The notes beneath the pieces are model-generated. The model did not search any database, had not been told where the DNA came from, and was given only the letters and a program-made list of their open reading frames with translations. This document shows positions 1-10,497 of a stretch of DNA of 64,000 nt, piece by piece; within the stretch, counting starts at the first letter, position 1; each line of letters opens with the position of its first letter. The translations under genes were made by a program, and so were the position numbers. This stretch comes from Nicotiana tabacum (Eukaryota; Streptophyta; Magnoliopsida; Solanales; Solanaceae): the NCBI RefSeq assembly GCF_000715075.1, contig NC_134088.1, forward strand, positions 1,550,001 to 1,614,000, in the 5' to 3' direction.

Positions 1-1705
1 CTCTCAACCTCGACCCGCAACTCCCTCACCGACTCTTTGGAAGCCCTAGTCTTCCTCATCTTCTTTGCCTCCCTAGCAAGCTCCTTGAGAGCCTTTCTGT
101 GTGAATCGACAGCGTCTGTGAGCAATTTCTGGTTCTCAAGGATCTTCTTCTGGTTGTCCAGAAGATCCTTGAGAGTGTCCTTAATGGACTGTGGGACCTG
201 TGGAGGAGGAGGTACTGACTGAGCTGCCACAGTAGTAGATAATATAGATAGCTTAGAAGTAGCTGTTTGCATCCAGTTGTTGATGCTGGTGAGGGCCTGG
301 CTCAAACGGTGGGCAGTCAATGGATAGGCAGTGGTGGAGGGTATCTCTAGCTCTGCTGAAGTGGATGGGCCTGGAACCTGGTCTGTTGAAGTGGAGGGAG
401 GCTGTGAAGTAGTCACTACCACTACTGGCTCTTCAAACTGGTCAGTCGAAGTAGTAGATTTCCCCTTGAAGTGCTTGCCCTAAGGGTTGTCATCACCCTA
501 TAGGCTATACCATGATAAAGGTGCCTTTTCCTTCACTTTCACGTCAAATTTGCGCTTCTCCACATTTTGGTCCTTCAGGAACATGGTTAGGAAGTTGGGG
601 AATGGGTAAGACCTGTCACCCTCATTCACTACCCGTGTAATGACCCAGGACATCACATTTCCGACATTGATCGGGTAACCCGCCATGATGGATGCTACTA
701 AGATCGCCCAGTGAATTAGGAGTGAGTTGTCATGGGTGGTAGGATCTAGCCTGTTGCACACAAATGTCTCCCACCCCTTCGCCTTGAAGTTCAATGTCCT
801 CCTCAATATCTTCACCCCCGCAGTCAACCACTCGGGGGTGGTACCGGGGATTGCCAAGTACTCTGCCAACAACGAACGAGCTTCTTCCCCCAAATTCATT
901 TTGTCCAAGTACAGGGACTCATCCTCCTCCGTGAAGCCCAAATAGTCATTGATGGTCTTGCCATCAAACTTCACTTTCAGATTCCGCACTTTGGTGACCG
1001 TGGTACCCTTTTTGATATGGGCCATGTTGGTGTAAAATTCTTTCACCAAGTGCTCGTTGGCGTCATCCACCTGCCCTATAAAGTAGTCCCGTCCAGCTCT
1101 TTCTCTGAATTACCTCAGCACATTGGGATTTTGAGGCAAAAGATCCCAGGTGATAATTTTTCTGTCAAGTATTAACCTCTTTTCTGGCCACCACTTTCTG
1201 AATTTGTGGTAGGCAATCTCACTGAAGAACGGTCCTCCCATGCCTCCGGGTTCCTAGTCCGCTCTACCCCACCAGCTTGGCGCTCACCCTCTTCTGCTTC
1301 TTCCCCTTCTTTTGCTACTGCATCCTCTCCGAATATTGAAGCTGTAGGAGAGGTGGAGTACTCATTTTCACTACCGGCAACTAAGCCCTCAGATGACTCA
1401 GAAGATACGCGCACTGAAGCTTGGGCAGTGGGGGAAGGTGGGGGTGTATCTCTCAACCTATTTCACTCCGGCCAGTCAGGAATATACTCTAGCACGGAGT
1501 CTGCTGATATATCTCGAGAGGGCTCATACTCACTCCCCAATTGGTCAATGGCCCTATCTGCACCTTTAATGATTTTCCTTGTGCTCTTAATGTTTTGTCT
1601 GACTTGTGGGGTCAACTTTATCATCTTTTGTTTCCCACCCCGGGAGGACTCTCCTCTTCCTGTTTGTTTACCAGCTATTCCTCTTGATCTCACCATTGTC
1701 CGCAA
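1..1705 (-). pseudogene. Third ORF of the Athila-like element (plant transposon-type protein), broken, runs off the window
   Basis: One decayed reading frame runs from an ATG at 1705 down to base 1. The N-terminus is basic (VRSRG, KQTGRG), then an acidic Ser/Glu-rich stretch, then a folded-looking domain (1070-498: NDYLGF, WAILVASIMAGYPINVG, PFPNFLTMF), then a Pro/Ser/Thr-rich linker and a Lys/Glu-rich coiled-coil-like tail (250-1). The central domain resembles the plant family usually annotated as putative plant transposon protein; I recognise it from memory only. Breaks: TGA at 1463-1465, a one-base frameshift near 1170-1225, TAA at 1110-1112, TAG at 498-500 and another near 480. It lies downstream of integrase on the same strand, the position of the env-like ORF in Athila elements. 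Function unknown. Confidence 0.6.
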
Positions 1706-1794
1706 ACAACATTCATTCAGACTTTGTTAGTATCCAGCAAAACAATGAAGTTCATAGTTGCAGAAAAAATATTGCAGACAGTATGAAAATTGTA

Positions 1795-2070
1795 GAGTGC
1801 GGACCGCACAAAATGCAGTGAGGCCGCAAAGAGGCCATTGTGGACTACATAAAATCCATTGCGGTCCGCACATAGGTAGGGTTCAAACTACCCACTCTCT
1901 GAAACTATGCACCGCAGGCCACATAAAATGCCAATGCGGCCGCGGTCCTCAAATGTCAGCTTCTAGGACTTTCACCATTGCGGTCCGCACAAAATACCAT
2001 TGCGGACCGCATAGGGGAACCACAGACCGCACAGGGGCACCACAGACCGCACAAAATCTATCGTGGTCTG
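1795..2070. repeat. CG-rich dyad motif cluster (between the third ORF and its putative promoter)
   Basis: Several copies of a GCGGACCGCACAAAAT-like word and its partner GCGGTCCGC occur (near 1800, 1860, 1930, 1980, 2000, 2040). Each is a near-perfect dyad (GCGG-N-CCGC). The same word recurs at 2485-2750 and in the 5' LTR of this element at 30560-30915. The stretch lies in the probable 5' leader of the third ORF. Confidence 0.75.
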
Positions 2071-2089
2071 CACTGAATGCCCAACAGTA

Positions 2090-2440
2090 ACACCAACCTA
2101 GGGTTCCTGATTTGTTCAATATTAGTCCAATTTTACAACTATTGATGAGTCCCTAAGTGTTGGTTCAGTGTTTTAACTACCTAAACCTACTTTAAACAAA
2201 AATTAACTAACCTAAGCTGCAATATTGAAAGACAAACGGGTAGGGAAAGTAGAAGAAACAAGGGAAACAAAAAATTTACTAAAAATAATAAAATTAAACA
2301 ATTGAAAAGGGATTAAAATACCAAAAGTAAGATGCTGAGATGATAAATAAGCCTTAGTGGTTGATTACGTGCAATAGAGAGATGAACAGTGATTTGTTTT
2401 AGGCTCTGAGAGTACAGGGATTGAAAAGTTCAAAAAGAGA
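2090..2440. other. AT-rich leader or intron-like spacer
   Basis: This is an A+T-rich stretch without an open frame, between the TATA-like site at 2452 and the dyad cluster at 1795-2070. If the downstream ORF is transcribed from 2452, this would be 5' leader. I see no decisive splice signals. Confidence 0.4.
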
Positions 2441-2444
2441 GCCT

Positions 2445-2470
2445 CAGGTCCTATTTATGAAAAATGGTCC
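2445..2470 (-). promoter_or_regulatory. Candidate internal promoter (TATA-like) for the third ORF
   Basis: On the minus strand the sequence reads CATAAATAGG (plus 2452-2460). It is followed by a CT-rich leader and preceded directly by the CG-rich dyad cluster 2485-2750. The 5' LTR of the same element has the same order: dyad cluster, TATA box, transcribed leader. This suggests a separate internal promoter; it is inference without expression data. Confidence 0.4.
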
Positions 2471-2484
2471 TGGGGCCCAGCTTA

Positions 2485-2750
2485 CCTACCCACCGAGGAC
2501 CGCACAAAATGGCACCGCGGTCCCCGGTGCTCGAAACCACAAGTCACTAACAAATTGACCACTGTGGACCGCACAAAATGTGATGCGGCCGCAGTGGACC
2601 ACCGCGGACCGCACAAAATGCAATGCGGCCGCGGTGGTAAACTTCAAAGAACCCCCACTTTTGTCAAAATCATCAGTGCGGTCCGCATTGATTTCTTGCC
2701 CCCGCACAAGGGTCTTTGCGGCCGCACAAAATGAATGCGGTCCATATTGA
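2485..2750. repeat. CG-rich dyad motif cluster upstream of the internal TATA-like site
   Basis: At least four GGACCGCACAAAATG-like words (about 2507, 2567, 2605, 2725) alternate with GCGGCCGC or GCGGTCC words. GCGGCCGC is a perfect 8-bp palindrome. AAAATG spacers separate the dyads, so the pairs could fold back. The cluster sits in strongly AT-rich surroundings. Confidence 0.8.
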
Positions 2751-2948
2751 CAACTTCAGAGAGTGGTCATTTTCCAACTTTTTCTTGCACTGCATCAACA
2801 CAATCCTACAACATCTCACAACCAGTCAGTCCAAATATAAATCCTACACTACAATGAAAATCAAAGAAAAACAAGAAGAAAAACACATGGGTTGCCTCCC
2901 AAAAAGCACCTGATTTATTGTCGTGGCACGATGCAGGTTACCATCAAA
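2751..2948 (-). other. Non-coding stretch downstream of integrase, Athila-like element
   Basis: I see no ORF. A conserved-looking GGTTGCCTCCCAAAAAGC word lies at 2889-2906 just after the end of integrase; similar text often follows integrase in Athila-like elements (recall, not checked). Confidence 0.4.
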
Positions 2949-3408
2949 TCATTTGAGATCAAGAAGTGTCACCACGTGGCTATCATCAATTTTTCCCAAA
3001 TAGTGCTTGACCCTGTGCCCATTCACTCTGAAAACTTTCCCATTTTTGTTCTTCAAATCAATTGCACCAAACGGGTTCACAAACACCACTTCAAAAGGTC
3101 CACTCCATTTTGACTTAAGCTTCCCCAGAAATAGACGTAACCGAAAGTTGAACAAGAGAACCAAGTCACTCACTTTGAACTCCGTTACACGATCATATTT
3201 ATCATGAAGGTACTTCATCTTGTCCTTGTACAAGGACGAACTGGAGTAGGCATGAAATCAGAATTCATCAAGTTCATTAAGCTGCTCCACACAAAGATTT
3301 GCTGCCACATCCCATTCAAGAATTAATTTCCTCAAAGCCCACATGGCCTTGTGCTCTAACTCAACTGGTAGATGGCAAGCTTTTCCAAACACCAACCGAT
3401 ACAGAGAC
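2949..3408 (-). pseudogene. Athila-like integrase, C-terminal part (split by the Ogre-type insertion)
   Basis: The minus-strand frame at 3233-2949 encodes an integrase C-terminal domain with the GPY/F-type motif WSGPFEV and the basic segment VNGHRVKHYLG. Bases 3408-3234 hold the preceding part ([19 protein letters not shown]), with a stop near 3260. The N-terminal and core part continues at 24327, on the far side of the Ogre-type element, in the same frame if the GAGAC duplication is counted once. The protein would join cDNA to target DNA in the nucleus. The element is inactive here because of this split and many stops. Confidence 0.85.
3404..3408. repeat. Target-site duplication GAGAC (left) of the Ogre-type element
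   Basis: GAGAC directly precedes the 5' LTR (TGTTGATACC) and is repeated exactly at 24327-24331 after the 3' LTR end (GCGACA). A 5-bp duplication is what Ty3/gypsy integrases make. Confidence 0.95.
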
Positions 3409-6400
3409 TGTTGATACCCAATTTTTTCCTATATATTTTCATATACAAAATACCTTTCAAAATAGCATGTATATACATATATAAGTATGTCACAAGGTCC
3501 TATTATTTTTCTCAATTTTGTAAAGGCTTTTAAAATCAATTTTATTGCCTTATTTTATCAAGAAAAATCCAATAAGTGTCCAAATTTATCAATTTTGGTG
3601 GTTCACTTATTGAATTCTCATATTTATTCTAAACTACAGCTCAGATAATTTTTGCATGTTTTTATAAATTTATTTAGTATTTTTAAAGCTCAATTGCATG
3701 TAATTGCAATATTAGCCTCATTTGTGATTTGATTGCATTTATATTTATAAAAATTAAGTCCAATATTTTTTAATTGATAATTATAAGTTATAAACCATTT
3801 TAGTACTTTCAATTTATTTCTAGAATTTAATTTTCTATTTTTATAAAATAAATGGGAAAATGGCTATTTAAAATCTAGCCAGATTTTATTTCGATTGTAG
3901 CCCAAATTCTGCCCCAATTAAACCCAATTGAACCCCAGCCCAATTCCTAAAATTGCCTTACCCCCAGCCCGTCTGAATGACCCGCCCGACCCCCCATTTA
4001 ATCCAGGCCGTAGATCGAAATGATCAATGACCACATTTCTTCCTTTCCTTTTTAATTTACCAACCCCACCAACCCTAAATCATTTTCACCTACCAAGCCG
4101 CCTCTGAACCCTCCATATTCTCTCAAACTCTATTGAAACTTCTTAAACACTAGCCACCTCCTACCACTTCCACCCTGAAAACCACCGGAATCCATGGCTT
4201 CCAAGGTTATGGAAACCTTACACCGGCCTCCTATGGTTCCCACGTGCCTGATTTCTGAAGATTCAAGGCCTGACCTTGAAGGATTGTACCCAGAACTCTG
4301 TCGATTCAAGGTTTCACGGTCATCTCCGGCCTTGCTCCGGCATACCATGGTTGTTTGAGCATGATTTTGAACTCTCCGACTCAGATCAGTGACTTTGCGA
4401 AGCCTTTCTCACTACTGGGGTTCCTCTGAAACCCTAACCCTCTGAGGTTTTCTCCGATTCTTTTAGATCTGTTGTGTATCTATGCTTTCCTAAGTTTTCA
4501 AATGATTTCTCTAGCTTTTCTCTCAAAACTACTTTTAAAATCTTTCTTTTTCGATCTAAGGTTTTTCTGAAAGAGTTTAATTGTTTTTCTGACTTTCTCT
4601 GTCTTCCATGTGTATTTACCTCTGCCGTGTTCTTGTATATTTTCTTCTACCATGTTCTTGTATGCATCTCTTACTGTGTTTTCCTATACTATGTTTTCGT
4701 ATGCTTTTCTACTGTGTTCTGGTTATTTTCTTCTATCATGTTCTGGTATGTTCTCCTACTATATTTTTTCTACTGTGTTCTCAAGTGTTTTTACTATTTT
4801 CCTTCTACTGAGCCATGTTTAAGTTTCTTCTAAAAGATCTTCTTAAGCATGCTTCTTCTACTGTTCTTATCAGTCTTTTCTCATTATGCTTCGAATTAGT
4901 TTCTTCACTCTGTTTGCTTTGAACCCTTCTGCATGTTAAAAGATCAATTGCTTGCCCTCTCATCTCTGCTTTGTGGTTTGCTTGAACTAGGATTTTCTTT
5001 CAAAAAACCACTAATTCTTTCAGACTAACTTCGAGTCTCTGAACTGAGTTTGGACATCTTTGTTTTCATACAATTCTGGCCTTTTACTAACCTCTTCTAC
5101 ACTGGATCTTCTACTGATTTTACAATGACACCACAGTCTTTTTTTCATGCTTAACATGCTCGTATGCTCCTTATATATGATGAGTTTCCCTCTAAAATGG
5201 TTTTCAAATTTGCAATTAGTTTAAACTTCCTTCTGAATATGGCTTGATTGATTTCTTTCCATTTGTTTGTTGATTTTCTCTGCGACTCGCCCTAAGTTAA
5301 AAGCCTTCTTCATCTTTTCTAACTCGGTTCATTCATGCAAAATCTCACACACTTTTGATTTACTACTAGTTAATTGATTTGCTTACTTTATTTGCACAAA
5401 CCGTGTATTTCAAAACCATGTCCTTAAATAATCTTTTATGTATTTACCCTTAATTGCATGCTGTGCACAAAGTGCTTATTCATTTTTCTTTCTTTAAATT
5501 GTTTTTACCCGTTTGAATCTGAATCTCTTAATTAAGAAAAGTCTTGTGTAATTGATTGACAATTAGTTCCTCAACTATTTTCTTACCTTATTTCTGCCTC
5601 ATTTTACACTATAAAAGGCACGACCCTTTTTCACAAAGAACACACTTTCACAATCCTTGTGAACTCTTACTTACACATAATAGTATTCTCTCTTCTTGTC
5701 TGCACTATGGCTTTTACAAGACTACTGCATTTTCTCTATTTATTTCTTTGAAAGTGGTATGTCCTAATTTAAGCTTCAGCATCATCACAATATGTTCATT
5801 TACAGCTTTTATATCCATGTCTACTTTACTGTTTCTGTAAAGTTCAATATTTAAGTTAGTATGCTCATATCGTTTTGCTTGTTTCTGCTGTGAATCCTTG
5901 CTCCCTATCCCCATCACCATTATGTGTTTTGAGTTGTGACTTAAGGCATGGCAACGTAAGTTGTTGCCCATGAATTAAGTCTGAACCACTAGGGTCTTGA
6001 CCTCTAAGCAAACAGATTGGAGGGTGTGCCAGCATCTTCCATTGCTGGGTATGCCCTTCAGCCTGTTTTCTTTTGCCTCTTGCAACTTCCCCATTCCCCT
6101 ATACCCTTATGTGTACTAATTTAAGTTGCTTCCCTTTTCCTTTTTCCTTTTCCCTTTCCCCTTTCAGAATTCTACTTTTGCACTTGCACTCCCTCTTAGT
6201 TCCTAAGTTCTGCCCCCCACTTGTGAGCCTTGCCTTGGGACCTTGAGTTTCCTTTGAACTTGGACACCTGAGGGCTGGCCCTTCCACACTGCACTATGTC
6301 TTCATCTATAACGCATTTGGGTGTAAGCACTACCCGGAGTTCTTATGAAACTCTTAGGGAACATTGACACACACCAAATGGGAGAAAGGCTTTGGAATAT

Positions 6401-8054
6401 GATCTCTTGGAGTTGCTTTACTACATACTTCAGATAGGAAGTCTGAATCAGGCTCTCCTTGGTTGTTTTTTTTAATTTCTGATGTATTTTTCTTTACTTT
6501 ATTTTGCTAGGCTGTAATACCTTTGTAATGAAACTCTCGGGGATGCTTTGTGAAAAGGGAGGGGTAACTATGTATGCAAAAAGGGGTAAATAACCTGCCT
6601 ATAGGAGTTTATGAATTCCTGCATTCTCATATAAACACTATGTGATGAATTTCTGCACGCTCATGTAGATATTATGTCTATAATTACTTGAAATCTGAAT
6701 TCTGCATAGGCATGTAGAAAATATGCCTATAGGATTTTCTGAATCTTGCATATCCATTTCTCATTAGGCAAACATGTTTATAGGTCTTAGTAACTAACTG
6801 CAATTAGATATCATGTTCATATAGTACATTACCTAGATATTGTATTTGTAGGATTTCTGCATTTCACTATGTCTATGAAGGTTTTCTAAAATCGACAAAT
6901 GCATAGAAAGCATGCCTATAGGAGCTTTAATCGAATCTGAATCGCCTCACTCGTTTATAAGCCTAAAATTAGCAGTAATAATGTATTACCAGTTGCAGAA
7001 CTGGCAATCTTTTGCTAAAAACTCGCCTTTCTTTCTTCAATATGTAATCAATTCACTTTATTGTTTCTGGAATCAGTAGATATCATGCCTATAGGTCTTC
7101 GTCCAACACTTAGGCAAGCCATAAGGTGAAAGTTTATAAACTGAATCAGATTTTATATGATACAACCAGCAGGCAGGCCTGATTCGGGCTTCTTATCTGA
7201 ACTATGTAATAAATCAGTCTGCCTCGACCTTTTAAGTTTTAATCAGACCCTAAACAGTACATGCAAGTCATGCTACATTGTGTGCTTTCTTTGGTTTAAA
7301 GGAGGTCTGTTTGAACCCTTGTATTTGTTTATATGCTTCCCCAAACTTGTTATATGTGTTTTGTTTGTCACCTTAGTATTTTACCTTTTGAAACCACAAA
7401 TAAGCCCAATACCTCCTCCCTCTAAGATTAGTAGTCCCAAGTGCCTCCGGGGCTGATAGGATTGTGCGGGTAATAGCATGCAATAAGTAAACGAGACCAT
7501 TCCGCGCTTTAATACCTTAACGGGGTGGGAAAGGGTAGATATAGATATGATGACCACGTGATAACATCACGTGTAGCTCCTCACTGAGGAGTGACTATCG
7601 GATGTTGTGTGGGGTGATCCATATTATTAATAAACCTAGGACCCCCCTTCCCTTTGTTTTCTTTTTTTCTTTTATATCTTTTTAAACCATTTCTTTTAAG
7701 AAAATCAACTCTTTTTAGTTTCTTTTTCTTACTTTTGTTTATTTGTAACCATTACGTGAAAATCTCCTCTTATTTGAGGTTTTATTTGCCTACATGTTAT
7801 TTGCACCTAAATTCACAACAATAGTCTGGCCGGGAACCACACTAGTGGATCTTGAGGGGTGCCTAACACCTTCCCCTTGGGATAATTTCTAGTCCTTACC
7901 CAATCTCTGGTTACTCAAAACAAACCTTTTTAGTGTCTTAATGCTCTTTAATCATTAGGTGGTGACTCTTCTATGCAAACCCAATTCCCAAAAGGAACGA
8001 GTTGTCCTCCCAAATGTCATAAATCAGATTTCGCGAGAAAAAGGGGGTGCGACA
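3409..8054 (+). repeat. 5' LTR of the Ogre-type element
   Basis: It begins TGTTGATACC and ends GGTGCGACA. The TATA box lies at 5610, giving a U3 of about 2.2 kb and R-U5 of about 2.4 kb. U3 has a pyrimidine-rich degenerate repeat (TTCTACTGTGTTCT-like, 4610-4810). R-U5 has a dispersed TGCCTATAGGA word (6597, 6727, 6917, 7087 and variants). Short ORFs here look like chance frames. Confidence 0.93.
5610..5616 (+). promoter_or_regulatory. TATA box of the Ogre-type 5' LTR
   Basis: TATAAAA within CACTATAAAAGGCACGACCC is the best TATA box in the LTR and is kept in the 3' LTR at 21837-21843. Transcription should start about 30 bases downstream. Confidence 0.7.
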
Positions 8055-8057
8055 GTG

Positions 8058-8075
8058 TGGCGACTCTGCTGGGGA
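8058..8075 (+). other. Primer binding site of the Ogre-type element
   Basis: TGGCGACTCTGCTGGGGA starts four bases after the LTR end. The same 18 bases follow the 5' LTR of the second Tat-type element at 39544. Ogre elements are reported to use a tRNA-Arg primer; I could not check the complement here. Confidence 0.85.
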
Positions 8076-8771
8076 TTTTTAGGCTTTTACCATTTCAGAT
8101 TATTATTGTGAATTTATGCTCCTTTATGCACAATTATTTGTTTACTTCTTTCAAGCATTCAATTTCCTTTTCGATTGCGAAACTGACTTGTCTTTTTGTT
8201 TCTTTCCTTTATTACTTTCCTTTACTGCTTTTCTTTACTACTGTTTTAAGTTATGAAATTTTTTGTATTTACTGCTTTCCTAATGTGCAAATACGTGACA
8301 ATCTAATTTAATTATTGCATAATTATGCTCAACATCATATTCCACTCGTGCCAAACAAATACCATAGCAACGCTTATAATGAGTGGTTGCACTCTTCCGA
8401 TATTATCACCCCTAAATCCGAAAAAGGCGTATTTGCGGTAAAACCAGTCGATCAACGATGTAATCGACGGTTCTGTGCTTTTCCCTCTTGAGTTATCTGC
8501 TCAAGGGTACCAGTCTAAAACCCCATAGAAACCGTAATCTGTTTAATTGTGCATGCATCATGGTCAAACCTAGCCGAGTCAGTTATGTTGTCCGCATAAT
8601 GACTCTTTAAGATAGCCTTGTTCAAAGTCCACTGGGTTTCCCTAAAATCCAAACAGACATCACCACATTCTGTGCATTTATTTGGAGAACTAAGTGCTTC
8701 ATGCTAATTGTTTATGTTAAATAGTCGTGTCTGGTGGGGGTAAGGGCCTAACACTATTGTCTTGCAGAAAT
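8076..8771 (+). other. 5' untranslated region between PBS and ORF1
   Basis: T-rich, without a convincing frame. It ends in TTGTCTTGCAG (about 8757-8767), which looks like a 3' splice site directly before the ORF1 ATG at 8772. A spliced leader is possible but unproven. Confidence 0.4.
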
Positions 8772-10350
8772 ATGAGGCACAAAGTCCCCATATTCGGCAT
8801 GGTCACCAACATCCACCCAAAATTGTTAAGCTGGTGGGAGGATCTTCATTCTAGTGATCAGACTCTTGTCCGGAAATACCTAGGAAATCTACCTTCTCTC
8901 CTGGAAATCCAACCTAACAACAAGATCATAGAAGCTGCTACTCTATTTTGGGATTGTGATAAGTCTGTATTCCACTTCGGGGACATTGAGATGACACCCC
9001 TGTTGGGGGAAATAGAAGGATTAGCTAGTATACCATGGGAAACTCCGGGTTTGTTAATGCCGGAAAATCGCAAAGGTAGAGGTTTCTTCAAAATGATGGG
9101 TCTAAAGAAGAATCCAAACTTGACATGCATGAAAAAGCCGTATATTCCCTTTGATTATTTCTACGAGAGGTACGGTCATAGAAAATATTACCGTACTTAT
9201 CCGGACGAGTTCGCCCTTACATCATTGGGGCATATTCATCAAAGGGTCTTTGTCTTCATGTTTTGCTTCCTGGGGATGATAGTGTTTCCAATGAAGAAAG
9301 TCAGGATCCACACCAGGCTAGCTATGGTAACCAAAACTCTAATGGAGGGAATTGGTGGGCAACCATTCAACATTTTGCCCATGATTATTGCGGAGATATA
9401 CCGAGCCTTGGAGAAGTGTCAATGAGGAACCGAACGCTTCGAAGGCTGCAATTTGCTACTTCAGCTTTGGCTCATGGAGCATCTACAAAGGGGTGAATAC
9501 CGACAGGAAATTCAGCGAAGAGACTGGGACTATCATATCGCCTTCCATCATTCGAAACGAATAAACTACATGCCCAACATGTTCGCCCAGCCAGAAGACG
9601 CCAAGGGATGGTTAGAGCTGTTTGAAAATCTAATTGAGGATCAAGTACAAAGGATGTTCGAGTGGTTCCCTACTGAGGAGTTTATTGTCCGATCCAAGGA
9701 TGCACCATTTTTTATACTAATCAGTCTGAGAGGAACCTACCCTTATGTCCCTCTCTGAGTTATGAGACAAGCTGGTAGGAAGCAGGTTATACCAAGGTAG
9801 ACAAGATGAGTCACTTTCGGGCTGACTTCCAAGCTGATGACAGTCCTTATAAGTGCCAAGCTCAGCATATGTGGAATTATAAGATCATCACGGGAAGAGA
9901 CACTATCGAACCAGACAGATACCATGTTGGTTGTACTCCATACTATTCAGGCTGGTTGGAATCTAATCATGATGGTTTGGGTTAGCCAGGACTTACTAGG
10001 GGCCACAGGATCATAGATGAAAGGGCCGAGGTACAGGTCAAATATAATTAACTGCGCAAGAGGATCCGGGAATGTGAAAGCGAGCACCGTGAGATATAAG
10101 AAGCCAACCAAAAATTGATCGAGGAGTGGAAAGACATGGCTGTCAGTGCCAACAAGTGACTGGGGCATTTGGAGCGAGGCATAGTGGAGCTAGAAAGGAA
10201 GTTCCTCAAAAGGATCTAGGATTTCCAAAATGCTGAGGGAAATGAGGGCGGACATCTAGCCAGAGCCTACCTATTGCTAGGACTTCGCGAGCTGGGAAAG
10301 CTGTTCAACGATGCCGAGTCTGGGGAAGGCCCTTCTGGGACCAAATAGAT
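8772..10350 (+). pseudogene. ORF1 of the Ogre-type element (upstream of gag), broken
   Basis: The frame starts at ATG 8772 and encodes MRHKVPIFGMVTNIHPKLL, with WWEDLHSSDQ and WETPGLL further on. This is the plant-mobile-domain-like ORF1 that Ogre elements carry before gag; its role is unknown. A TGA at 9423-9425 and a stop at 9756-9758 are in the same frame. A shift then restores similarity (KMSHFRADFQADDSPYKC, about 9805), and a charged coiled-coil-like tail with further stops ends at TAG near 10350. It is on the same strand as gag, about 150 bases upstream of it. Confidence 0.75.
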
Positions 10351-10497
10351 AGGAAACTTTTCTTTTGCTTTAAGAAATATAATAAGGCCAATGGCCACTA
10401 GTGACATTTTATTTCTTCTTATTTAGTGTCGTTTTGGGGTTCGTCTACTTTTATCAATAAAATGAGACAGTTAGCATCCTAAGTTCTCCAAATCAAT
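10351..10497 (+). other. ORF1-gag spacer
   Basis: AT-rich spacer with CTTATTTAG (splice-acceptor-like, about 10420) and AATAAA (about 10457). No frame of its own. Confidence 0.4.

Noticed and set aside
1206..1730. 174-codon plus-strand frame
   Set aside because: Shadow of the minus-strand third ORF.
2485..2750. CpG island of a host gene
   Set aside because: The CG content comes only from repeated element words that recur in the LTR; no host gene is near.
4474..4833. Small Phe/Cys-rich frames of about 70-120 codons, repeated at 20654-20981
   Set aside because: Pyrimidine-rich U3 text read in several frames; no start context, no family, and they differ between LTRs.
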